Shown here one piece after another: positions 1 through 6,431 of a stretch of DNA of 11,116 nucleotides (positions are counted from its first letter, which is position 1; each line of letters opens with the position of its first letter). Under the pieces are notes generated by a model that was not told the DNA's origin, did no database searches, and worked only from the letters and a program-made list of their open reading frames with translations. A program made the translations under genes and the position numbers. Source of the stretch: Pseudomonadota bacterium (GTDB lineage Bacteria; Pseudomonadota; Alphaproteobacteria; Caulobacterales; Caulobacteraceae); NCBI GenBank assembly GCA_023434015.1, contig JAEYTM010000351.1, positions 1 through 11,116 of the forward strand. The letters run 5' to 3'.

Positions 1-657
1 GCGGCGGTGGCGGCGATCGCCTTCGACCGTGCGGCCAATGTCGTCGACGGCAATGTCGAGCGGGTGATGGCCCGGCTGTTCGCGGTGGAGACGCCGCTGC
101 CGGACGCCAAGCCGCAGCTCAAGAGCCAGGCCGCCGCCCTGGTCCGCGACCACCGGCCGGGCGACTGGGCCCAGGCGCTGATGGACCTTGGGGCGACCAT
201 CTGCCGTCCGAAGTCGCCGCTCTGCGATCGCTGCCCACTCTCGGACCACTGCGCGGCCCTGGCGACCGGCGCGCCCGAAAACTTCCCGCGACGGACCGCG
301 AAGGCGGAACGACCGCATCGGCACGGGGTGGCCTATCTGTTGACCCGCGGCGACGAGGTTGCCCTGATCCGCCGCCCGCCCAGGGGCCTGCTTGGCGGCA
401 TGCTGGCCCTGCCGACTTCCGACTGGCGCAGCGAGCCCTGGACCGACGCCGAAGCCCTGGCCGCCGCCCCGGCGGAAGCGGCGTGGCGCGACGTCGGCGA
501 GGTCGGGCACGTTTTCACCCATTTCGCCCTCACCCTGCGGGTGCTGCGGGCGGAGGGCGACGCGGACGAGCTGATCTGGACGCCGGGCTCCCGCCTCGAC
601 GCCCTGCCCAGCGTGTTCCTCAAGGCGGCCCGGGCGGGCCTGTCGAACCTGCTCTAG
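1..657 (+). CDS. mutY: A/G-specific adenine DNA glycosylase MutY, 3' part (5' end outside window)
   Basis: MutY removes adenine mispaired with 8-oxoguanine, which starts base excision repair. The frame is open from base 1, so the N-terminal helix-hairpin-helix part is missing. Residues are numbered from base 1. The sequence VVDGNVERV carries the catalytic Asp (D16). C68, C75, C78 and C84 follow the C-X6-C-X2-C-X5-C pattern of the family's [4Fe-4S] cluster. From about residue 103 comes the NUDIX-like C-terminal domain that reads 8-oxoguanine (LIRRPPRGLLGGMLALP, then VFTHF as the counterpart of the family's F-S/T-H loop). This C-terminal domain separates MutY from endonuclease III. The gene ends in TAG and overlaps by 4 bases the stop of convergent ccrM. 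No odd residues were seen in the visible part. Confidence 0.95.
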   Translation, partial: AAVAAIAFDRAANVVDGNVERVMARLFAVETPLPDAKPQLKSQAAALVRDHRPGDWAQALMDLGATICRPKSPLCDRCPLSDHCAALATGAPENFPRRTAKAERPHRHGVAYLLTRGDEVALIRRPPRGLLGGMLALPTSDWRSEPWTDAEALAAAPAEAAWRDVGEVGHVFTHFALTLRVLRAEGDADELIWTPGSRLDALPSVFLKAARAGLSNLL

Positions 658-1733
658 GCGGCCATCTGGCTGCGCACCTTGGCGCGCAGCACGTCGATGG
701 GCGCCAGGCCCTTGTCGGACTTGAAGTGCCAGTAGGTCCAGCCGTTGCAGGCCGGGGCCGACTGCACCATCGCCCCGACCTTGTGGATCGAGCCGGCCAT
801 CTCGCCGATCACCAGGCTGCCGTCGGCGCGCACGCTGGCCCCGTGGCGGCCCTTCGGATCATAGAGCACGTCGCCCGGCCGCAGCAGGCCTGCCTCGACG
901 ATCTGGCCGAACGGGATGCGCGGCTCGGCGCGCTTGGAGCCGGTGACCATCACCTCTTCCGGAGAGGACGGTAGCACCTTCGCGATCCGGGCCTTGGCGA
1001 GCTTGGCGTAGGCCTCTTCGCGCTCGATGCCGATGAAGCGGCGGCCCAGCCGCTTGGCCGCCGCGCCGGTGGTGCCGGTGCCGAAGAACGGATCGAGGAT
1101 CAGGTCGCCCGGCTTGGTGGAGGCCAGGATCACCCGGTGCAGCAGGGCCTCGGGTTTCTGGGTCGGATGGGCCTTTGAGCCAGTCTCGTCCTTCAGCCGC
1201 TCCTCGCCGGTGCACAGCGGCAGCGTCCAGTCCGAGCGCATCTGCAGCTCGTCGTTGGCCATCTTCATGGCGTCGTAGTTGAAGGTATAGCGCCGGCCGC
1301 CGCGCGACTTCGCCGCCCAGATCAGCGTCTCGTGCGCGTTGGTGAAGCGGGTGCCCTTGAAGTTCGGCATCGGGTTGGACTTGCGCCAGACCACGTCGTT
1401 GAGAATCCAGAAGCCCAGGTCCTGCAGCGTCGCGCCGACGCGGAAGATGTTGTGGTAGCTGCCGATCACCCACAGGGCGCCGTCGTCCTTCAGGATGCGG
1501 CGGCATTCCTTCAGCCAGGCCTTGGTGAAGGTGTCGTAGGCCTCGAAGCTCTCGAACCGGTCCCAGTCGTCGTCGACCGCGTCGACCTTGGAGTTGTCCG
1601 GCCGCAGCAGGTCGCCGCCGAGCTGCAGGTTGTAGGGCGGATCGGCGAACACCAGGTCCACGGACCGGTCAGGAAGCTTCTTCAGCTCCTCGAGGCAGTC
1701 GCCCAGGATGATGGTTTCGGCCGGAACGCTCAT
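654..1733 (-). CDS. ccrM: Cell-cycle-regulated DNA adenine methyltransferase CcrM (GANTC-specific)
   Basis: This is a solitary methyltransferase that transfers a methyl group from S-adenosylmethionine to the adenine of GANTC. In Caulobacter it restores full methylation late in the cell cycle. The 359-residue length fits the family. DPPY (31-34) comes before the SAM-binding DPFFGTGTTG (214-223), the beta-class order. A C-terminal domain of about 100 residues (from about 260) is typical of CcrM and needed for DNA recognition; S315, N330 and W332, reported as important in the Caulobacter enzyme, fall at the same numbers here. No restriction endonuclease lies beside it, as expected for a solitary enzyme. 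The ATG start has AAGGG six bases upstream. The leader holds two GANTC sites. The gene is convergent with mutY and lies downstream of rnhB on the same strand. Confidence 0.97.
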   Translation of the reverse strand: MSVPAETIILGDCLEELKKLPDRSVDLVFADPPYNLQLGGDLLRPDNSKVDAVDDDWDRFESFEAYDTFTKAWLKECRRILKDDGALWVIGSYHNIFRVGATLQDLGFWILNDVVWRKSNPMPNFKGTRFTNAHETLIWAAKSRGGRRYTFNYDAMKMANDELQMRSDWTLPLCTGEERLKDETGSKAHPTQKPEALLHRVILASTKPGDLILDPFFGTGTTGAAAKRLGRRFIGIEREEAYAKLAKARIAKVLPSSPEEVMVTGSKRAEPRIPFGQIVEAGLLRPGDVLYDPKGRHGASVRADGSLVIGEMAGSIHKVGAMVQSAPACNGWTYWHFKSDKGLAPIDVLRAKVRSQMAA

Positions 1734-1827
1734 GTCGATCCCTTGAACTCAGGAGTCTGGAATCCTGGGCCGACATGGTGAAGGGGAGATTTACGCGCAC
1801 TGCGATTGCGAATTTTTCCGCCGCTGC
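1734..1827 (-). promoter_or_regulatory. ccrM leader and probable promoter region, with two GANTC sites
   Basis: This 94-base gap separates the rnhB stop from the ccrM start. It contains GAGTC at 1753-1757 and GAATC at 1760-1764, about 20 to 31 bases before the ccrM ATG. In Caulobacter crescentus the ccrM leader also carries two GANTC sites whose methylation lowers transcription, so the same self-repression is likely here. An AT-rich block at 1810-1817 could belong to the core promoter. I could not find a canonical CtrA box (TTAA-N7-TTAA) or convincing -35/-10 elements. The gap is short enough for transcription to read through from rnhB. Confidence 0.6.
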
Positions 1828-2490
1828 TCAGGCCTCGAACGGCAGCTCGTCCTGGAGTTCGTCGGCGAGCCGGGGGTCCTTGCCCATCAGCACCATCTTC
1901 ACCGGCCGCCACGCCATCCGGTGGATTTCGCACGGCCCCAGGCTGATCAGAGCCTCGACGTGGGCGGGCGCGTTGTAGCCCTTGTGGCTGGCGAATCCGT
2001 AGCCGGGATAGAGGCTGTCCATCTCGGCCATCAGCCGGTCGCGGGCGACCTTGGCGAGGATCGAGGCCGCGGCGATCGACTTCGACCGGCCGTCGCCGCC
2101 GACCACCGTCTTGACCTCACACGGCAGCTTGAAGCGGTAGTTGCCGTCCACCAGGGCGAAGGCCGGCGCGACACTCAACGCCTCGATGGCCCGGCACATC
2201 GCCAGGCCCGTGGCGTGCAGGATGTTGAGGCTGGCGATCTCCTCGACGCTGGCGAAGCCGACGCCCCATGACGCCGCCTTGGCCTTGATCTCCAGCTCAA
2301 GGACCTCGCGGGTCTTGGCGGTCAGCTTCTTGGAATCGTCGAGGCCCTTGGGGATTTTCCGAGGATCGAGGATCACCGCAGCCGCGCTGACCGGCCCGGC
2401 CCAGGGCCCCCGCCCCGCCTCGTCGACGCCGCAGACCGGGCCGCCGACGAAGGCCTTCTCCAGCAACATGTCGGGGCCGCGTTTCGCCAT
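1828..2490 (-). CDS. rnhB: Ribonuclease HII
   Basis: RNase HII cuts the RNA strand of RNA-DNA hybrids and nicks at single ribonucleotides built into DNA. The protein has 220 residues, normal for the family. The four catalytic carboxylates are visible: D23 and E24 in GVDEAGRGP, D115 in LVDGNYRF and D133 in VVGGDGRSKS. Other family hallmarks are DDSKKLT (51-57), SIAAASILAKVARD (138-151) and YGFASHKGY. The ATG shares one base with the stop codon of upstream tag (TGATG), so translation is probably coupled. This start places the DEAGRGP motif about 20 residues in, as in Escherichia coli. A longer upstream extension of the frame runs through tag and is not coding. It sits with other DNA-maintenance genes (tag, ccrM, mutY). 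Confidence 0.96.
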   Translation of the reverse strand: MAKRGPDMLLEKAFVGGPVCGVDEAGRGPWAGPVSAAAVILDPRKIPKGLDDSKKLTAKTREVLELEIKAKAASWGVGFASVEEIASLNILHATGLAMCRAIEALSVAPAFALVDGNYRFKLPCEVKTVVGGDGRSKSIAAASILAKVARDRLMAEMDSLYPGYGFASHKGYNAPAHVEALISLGPCEIHRMAWRPVKMVLMGKDPRLADELQDELPFEA

Positions 2491-3083
2491 CAGCGGGCCA
2501 TATCCCGGACCGGCGCATGGCGGAAGCAGCAGGTGAGGTGATCGTTGACCAGGCCGGTCGCCTGCATCCAGGCGTAGACGATCACCGGGCCGACGAACTT
2601 GTAGCCCCTGCCCTTCAGCGCCTTGGACACCTCCACCGCCAGCGGCGTCTGTGCCGGCACCTGGCCGACCTCGTCCCACCTGTTGTGGATCGGCCTGCCG
2701 CCGGTGAAGCCCCAGCAAAAGGCCGAAAAATCCTCGCCCGCCTCGCGCATCGCCAGGTAGGTGCGGGCCGAGCCGATGGCCGCGTCGACCTTGGCGTTGG
2801 AGCGCACGATTCCGGGATTGGCCATCAGCCGGGCGCGGTCGGCGTCGCCGTAACCCGCGACGATTTCCGGGTCGAAGCCGTCGAAGGCCGCGCGGAACGC
2901 CTCGCGCTTGCGCAGGATCGTGATCCAGGAAAGCCCGGCCTGGAAACCGTCCAGCACCAGCTTCTCCCACAGGGCGCGGCTGTCGTACTCCGGCACGCCC
3001 CATTCGGTGTCGTGGTAGGCCTCGTAAAGCGGGTCGCCGGCCATGCCGCGCCAGCCGCAGCGGAGAATCTGAGTGGAGGACAT
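2490..3083 (-). CDS. tag: DNA-3-methyladenine glycosylase I
   Basis: This enzyme excises 3-methyladenine from alkylated DNA as the first step of base excision repair. The 197-residue protein matches E. coli Tag along its length: RCGW near the N-terminus, DPLYEAYHDTEWGVPE, QAGLSWITIL, GYKFVGPVIVYAWMQATG and VNDH at the C-terminus. The zinc ligands are kept (C9, H24, H182, C186). The residue aligned with the substrate-binding Glu38 of E. coli Tag is Asp (D45). The ATG at 3083 is preferred because GGAGGAG lies ten bases upstream and it puts RCGW close to the start; a TTG at 3113 would add ten residues that look unrelated. The stop overlaps the rnhB start by one base. ygfZ lies 66 bases upstream on the same strand, so the three may form one operon. 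Confidence 0.95.
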   Translation of the reverse strand: MSSTQILRCGWRGMAGDPLYEAYHDTEWGVPEYDSRALWEKLVLDGFQAGLSWITILRKREAFRAAFDGFDPEIVAGYGDADRARLMANPGIVRSNAKVDAAIGSARTYLAMREAGEDFSAFCWGFTGGRPIHNRWDEVGQVPAQTPLAVEVSKALKGRGYKFVGPVIVYAWMQATGLVNDHLTCCFRHAPVRDMAR

Positions 3084-3136
3084 GGCCGCCACTCTCCTCC
3101 GAGCCGGCGTCAAACCTCAAGGCCCGTCAGGCCGCC

Positions 3137-3160
3137 AAACCGCCGCAGGTCAGGCGGCGG
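3137..3160 (-). terminator. Possible weak hairpin terminator after ygfZ
   Basis: Read on the minus strand, CCGCCG and CGGCGG pair in a six-base GC stem with a nine-base loop, followed by UUU. The stem spans the ygfZ stop codon. The U-tract is very short, so it may only attenuate transcription between ygfZ and tag, or it may be chance in GC-rich DNA. Confidence 0.25.
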
Positions 3161-3980
3161 GCTCGCCCGGCGCGGCTGTCATCCACGCCGGCCGCTCGAC
3201 CCGCACCGGCCGGCCGTCCACCGTCAGGCTGGCCCCTTCGGCGCGGTCCAGCCGCAGCAGGGCCATGGCCCGTCCCTCGATTCCCGACAGCACCTCTCCG
3301 GCCCGAAGCTCGCGGGCCAAGACCTCGGACCCCGGCGCCGGGGGCGGGCCCTCGAAGACCATCGGCAGCATCCGGCTCTTGATCTGGCCCCGACGCTTCA
3401 TGCGCGAGGTGGTCTCCTGGCCGACGAAACAGCCCTTCTTGAAGTCGATCCCGCCCAGCAGGTCGAAGTTGGCCTCGATGGGATAGGTCCTGTCCGAACC
3501 CCAGTCGCCCGGACCGGGCACGCCGAGCGCCAGCCGATGGCGGTCGTAGGTCGCCTCGTCGCCGGCCGCGGCGCCCTCGGGACGTTCCACGCCATAGCCC
3601 CGCAGGCCCAGTTCCGTCAGGCGCGGATCACGCACCCAGGGTCCCTCGGCTTGCCCGGCCGGGAACAGCGCCGACACTGGCGTCTCGTCGGCCGCGATCT
3701 CCACCTTGGCCCGCAGCCGGTACATGGAGAGCCGCTGGATCAGGGCGTCACGATGCTCGGCCGCCACGTCCAGCCAGGCGCCGTCGTCGCGCCCGACCAC
3801 GAACAGGTCGTGGAGCAGCCGCCCCTGCGGCGTCAGCAGCCCGGCGAAGCGCGCCTCGCCTGTCCCCAGGATCTCGACGTCCTGGGTGATGAGCCCCTGC
3901 AGGAAGCTGCGCCAATCGGGCCCGCCGACGGCGATCAGCGCGCGGCTGGGCAGGAGGCAGAAGGTCGGCGACTCGGACAT
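3150..3980 (-). CDS. ygfZ: YgfZ/GcvT-domain folate-binding protein (Fe-S cluster maintenance)
   Basis: The 276-residue protein belongs to the YgfZ family (IBA57-like), related to the glycine-cleavage T protein. YgfZ binds tetrahydrofolate and helps build or repair certain Fe-S enzymes. The diagnostic motif K-G-C-F-V-G-Q-E is at 182-189, with the conserved Cys at 184. Upstream are FLQGLITQDV (26-35) and the typical LLTPQGRLLHDLFVV segment (48-62), which match the family N-terminus. The ATG at 3980 places this N-terminal motif at the usual distance; I see no good Shine-Dalgarno sequence before it. It is divergent from the glycosyltransferase gene across 60 bases and is probably the first gene of the ygfZ-tag-rnhB group. 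MutY in this same window is an Fe-S enzyme, but a functional link is only a guess. Confidence 0.93.
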   Translation of the reverse strand: MSESPTFCLLPSRALIAVGGPDWRSFLQGLITQDVEILGTGEARFAGLLTPQGRLLHDLFVVGRDDGAWLDVAAEHRDALIQRLSMYRLRAKVEIAADETPVSALFPAGQAEGPWVRDPRLTELGLRGYGVERPEGAAAGDEATYDRHRLALGVPGPGDWGSDRTYPIEANFDLLGGIDFKKGCFVGQETTSRMKRRGQIKSRMLPMVFEGPPPAPGSEVLARELRAGEVLSGIEGRAMALLRLDRAEGASLTVDGRPVRVERPAWMTAAPGEPAA

Positions 3981-4040
3981 GGCGCCAATTTGGGGCCGCG
4001 CGGTGTGGAGCGCCAGCGCCAGGGCCCCTATAGAGAGCCG
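3981..4040. promoter_or_regulatory. Divergent ygfZ / glycosyltransferase promoter region
   Basis: These 60 bases separate two divergent start codons and must hold promoters for both directions if neither gene is read from further away. On the plus strand TATAGA at 4029-4034 resembles a -10 element. A transcript from it would begin at or near the ATG at 4041, giving a leaderless mRNA, which is common in Caulobacter. The -35 position (TGGAGC, 4006-4011) is poor. A short tandem repeat of GCGCCA lies at about 4010-4021. I could not place a minus-strand promoter. Confidence 0.3.
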
Positions 4041-5036
4041 ATGGTGCGCGGGTCCTTCCCGATTCTGTTCATCACCGCGACCCGGATAGGCGATGCGGTG
4101 CTCTCCTCCGGCCTCATCAAGCGGCTTTCGGACGAGATTCCCAACGCCCGCTTCACGGTCGTCGCCGGCCCCGCCGCGGCGCCGCTGTTCCGCGACATCC
4201 CCAACCTCGACGAACTGATCGTCTTCGCCAAGGCGCGAGACGGCAGCCACTGGTTCGACCTCTGGCGCAAGGTCCGCCGACGCAAATGGGGTCTGGTCGT
4301 GGACCTGCGCGGCTCGGCCATCTCCCGCTTCCTCAGCACGAAGCGCCGCGCCGTGCACCGCAAGGCCACAGGCGAGCCGGTGCACAAGGTGATCGAGGCC
4401 GCCCGCATCCTGCGGATCGAAGACGACCCGGCGCCGCCCTTCCTGTTCACCTCGCCCGACATCGAGGCCTACGCCGCCGACCTCACCGCCGGCAGGGGAC
4501 CGATCCTGGCCCTGGCGCCGGCCGCCAACTGGGTGGGGAAGACCTGGCCGCTCGAACGGTTTTCCCGCGTCGCCATGCAGCTGCTCGGCCCGCACGGGGC
4601 GCTGCACGACGGGCGGCTGATGATCTTCGGCGGGCCCGACGACCAGAACCTCGGCCGCGACTTCAAGGACCTCCTGCCCCGCAACCGGTTCATCGACCTG
4701 GCCGGCAGGGTCGATCTGCTGACCGCCTACGCCTGCCTGAAGCGCGCGCGACTGTTCATCGGCAACGATTCCGGGACCATGCATCTGGCCGCCGCCGCCG
4801 GCGCGCCGACGCTCGGCCTGTTCGGCCCCTCGGACGAGCGTCGCTACGCGCCCTGGGGCGCCGTGACCCGGGTGGTCCGCGGCCCGCGCAGCTTCGAACA
4901 GATCCGCGCGGTTGACCCGGACTTCAGCCAGGCGCTCTGTCACATGATGGACCTGAAGGTCGAGACGGTCTCCAAGGCCGCGCGAGACCTGCTGGCCGCC
5001 ACCGAACCCCAAACCGAGCCCGAGACCAATGCCTGA
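4041..5036 (+). CDS. Glycosyltransferase family 9 protein (heptosyltransferase-like)
   Basis: Family 9 enzymes transfer heptose or related sugars from nucleotide-sugar donors onto lipopolysaccharide core or similar cell-surface glycans at the cytoplasmic face of the inner membrane. The 331-residue protein has the N-terminal TRIGDAVLSSGLIKRL (14-29), matching the family's RIGD start. It also has VVDLRGS (86-92), the mid-protein WVGKTWP (164-170), where family members carry a K-x-W-P active-site segment, and the C-terminal donor-site motif GNDSGTMHLAAAAGAP (241-256) followed by GLFGPSDERRYAPWG. The exact sugar and acceptor cannot be read from sequence. ATG at 4041 is chosen; GTG at 4044 is possible. 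The stop overlaps the downstream amidohydrolase start by 8 bases, so the two are probably co-translated. Confidence 0.88.
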   Translation: MVRGSFPILFITATRIGDAVLSSGLIKRLSDEIPNARFTVVAGPAAAPLFRDIPNLDELIVFAKARDGSHWFDLWRKVRRRKWGLVVDLRGSAISRFLSTKRRAVHRKATGEPVHKVIEAARILRIEDDPAPPFLFTSPDIEAYAADLTAGRGPILALAPAANWVGKTWPLERFSRVAMQLLGPHGALHDGRLMIFGGPDDQNLGRDFKDLLPRNRFIDLAGRVDLLTAYACLKRARLFIGNDSGTMHLAAAAGAPTLGLFGPSDERRYAPWGAVTRVVRGPRSFEQIRAVDPDFSQALCHMMDLKVETVSKAARDLLAATEPQTEPETNA

Positions 5037-6363
5037 GACCTTCGACCTGATCGTGCGCGGCGGCGAGGTGGTGAACCACGCCGGGCGCGGCTTCGCCGAC
5101 GTCGGGGTGCGCGGCGGCAAGATCGCCGCGGTGGGCGACCTCGCCCAGGCGTCGGCCGGCGAGGTGTTCGACGCCTCGGGCCTCACCGTCATGCCCGGCG
5201 TCATCGACACCCAGGTCCACTTCCGCGAGCCGGGGCTGGAGTGGAAGGAGGATCTCGAGAGCGGCAGCCGCGGCGCCGTCCTGGGCGGCGTCGTCGCCGT
5301 GTTCGAGATGCCGAACACCGAGCCCACCACCACCGATCCGGACGCGCTCGCCGACAAGTTGGAGCGGGCCCGCGACCGGATGCACTGCGACCACGCCTTC
5401 TACGTCGGCGGAACGCACGAGAACGCCGCCTTCCTCGGTGACCTGGAACGCCTGCCGGGCTGCTGCGGGATCAAGGTGTTCATGGGCGCCTCGACCGGCA
5501 CCCTGCTGGTGCAGGATGACGAAGGCATCGAGCAGGTGCTGCGCCACATCAACCGGCGCGCGGCCTTCCACTCCGAGGACGAGTATCGCCTGGCCGACCG
5601 CCGGCCGCTCGCCCGCACCGGCGACTGGACCAGCCACCCTGAGGTGCGCGACGCCCAGTCGGCCATCCAGTCCACCGAGCGCCTGGTGCGCCTCGCCAAG
5701 GCGCTGGGCAAGCGCATCCACGTGTTGCACGTCACCACCGCCCAGGAGATCGAGTACCTGGCCGCGCACAAGGACGTGGCCAGCGTCGAGGTGACGCCGC
5801 AGCACCTGACCCTCACCGCGCCCGACGCCTATGAGCGGCTGAAGGCCTACGCCCAGATGAACCCGCCGATCCGCACGGCCGAGCACCGCGCCGGTCTGTG
5901 GGCCGGGATCGCCAACGGCGTCGCCGACGTGATCGGCTCCGACCACGCGCCGCACACCATCGAGGAGAAGTCGCGACCCTATCCGGCGTCTCCGTCCGGC
6001 ATGCCCGGGGTGCAGACCCTGCTGCCGATCATGCTGACCCACGTCGCCGAAGGCCGGCTGTCGCTGGAGCGACTGGTGGACCTGACCAGCCACGGGGCGC
6101 ATCGCATCTTCGGCATGGCCGACAAGGGCCGTCTGGCCGTCGGCTACGACGCCGACCTCACGGTCGTCGATCTCAATGCCCGCCGGACCATCACGCACGG
6201 CCAGATGGCCACCCGCTCGGGATGGACCCCCTTCGACGGCTTCGAGGCCAAGGGCTGGCCGATGGCCACCATCATCCGCGGCCGGGTGGTGATGCGCGAT
6301 GACGAGATCGTCGCCCCGGGCCTGGGCCAGCCGGTCCGATTCCAGGAAACGCTCAACCGCTGA
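5029..6363 (+). CDS. Dihydroorotase-family amidohydrolase
   Basis: The 444-residue protein is a metal-dependent cyclic amidohydrolase most like dihydroorotases, which interconvert carbamoyl-aspartate and dihydroorotate in pyrimidine synthesis. Signs are the N-terminal beta-sandwich strand (FDLIVRGGEVV), VMPGVIDTQVHFREPG (54-69), FEMPNTEPTT (92-101), GIKVFMGAS with K149 as candidate carboxylated lysine, H181 in FHSED, H234 in HVLHVTT, D305 in GSDHAPH and the closing GYDADLTVVDL segment. The usual first metal pair HxH is QVH here (Q62, H64), so one His ligand is missing. Such QxH members occur, as I recall, among bacterial proteins annotated as dihydroorotase. Dihydroorotase is the likeliest activity, but hydantoinase or another cyclic amidase remains possible. 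No pyrB is beside it. The ATG lies inside the end of the glycosyltransferase gene. Confidence 0.85.
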   Translation: MPETFDLIVRGGEVVNHAGRGFADVGVRGGKIAAVGDLAQASAGEVFDASGLTVMPGVIDTQVHFREPGLEWKEDLESGSRGAVLGGVVAVFEMPNTEPTTTDPDALADKLERARDRMHCDHAFYVGGTHENAAFLGDLERLPGCCGIKVFMGASTGTLLVQDDEGIEQVLRHINRRAAFHSEDEYRLADRRPLARTGDWTSHPEVRDAQSAIQSTERLVRLAKALGKRIHVLHVTTAQEIEYLAAHKDVASVEVTPQHLTLTAPDAYERLKAYAQMNPPIRTAEHRAGLWAGIANGVADVIGSDHAPHTIEEKSRPYPASPSGMPGVQTLLPIMLTHVAEGRLSLERLVDLTSHGAHRIFGMADKGRLAVGYDADLTVVDLNARRTITHGQMATRSGWTPFDGFEAKGWPMATIIRGRVVMRDDEIVAPGLGQPVRFQETLNR

Positions 6364-6373
6364 TCCGGCCGGC

Positions 6374-6388
6374 TGGCACGCATAACGC
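6374..6388 (+). promoter_or_regulatory. Possible sigma-54-type promoter before the yjgN-like gene
   Basis: TGGCACG at 6374-6380 is a perfect -24 element of the RpoN consensus. After four bases comes ACGC (6385-6388), which keeps the essential GC of the -12 element but not its TT. A transcript would begin near 6400. A single degenerate match in GC-rich DNA can be chance, and no enhancer site was identified. Confidence 0.2.
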
Positions 6389-6402
6389 CGGTGTGCAATC
6401 CT

Positions 6403-6424
6403 CCCGGGAGCTCCCGGGGGGGGG
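6403..6424. repeat. 16-base perfect palindrome followed by a run of nine G
   Basis: CCCGGGAGCTCCCGGG at 6403-6418 is a perfect palindrome. Its last G bases begin an unbroken run of nine G (6416-6424), which ends seven bases before the ATG of the yjgN-like gene. In mRNA the palindrome would fold next to the ribosome-binding region, and the G run may serve as a crude Shine-Dalgarno sequence. It is not followed by T residues, so it does not look like an intrinsic terminator for the upstream gene. Confidence 0.75.
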
Positions 6425-6431
6425 AACCGCC

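Noticed and set aside
1734..1827. CtrA-binding box before ccrM
   Set aside because: No TTAA occurs in this gap on either strand, so a canonical box cannot be claimed.
2491..3120. N-terminal extension of the rnhB frame through tag
   Set aside because: The tag frame has full family similarity here, and RNase HII starts normally at the ATG at 2490.
2517..4040. Plus-strand extension upstream of the glycosyltransferase
   Set aside because: It lies antisense to tag and ygfZ, and family similarity begins only at 4041.
3981..5357. Minus-strand extension upstream of ygfZ
   Set aside because: It overlaps the glycosyltransferase gene in antisense; the YgfZ family N-terminus begins at the ATG at 3980.
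4924..6198. Minus-strand open frame of 424 codons opposite the dihydroorotase-like gene
   Set aside because: The plus strand has conserved amidohydrolase motifs throughout; the antisense product has no known motif.
6403..6418. The palindrome as an intrinsic terminator of the dihydroorotase-like gene
   Set aside because: It is followed by G residues rather than T on the plus strand, and no T-tract follows on the minus strand either.
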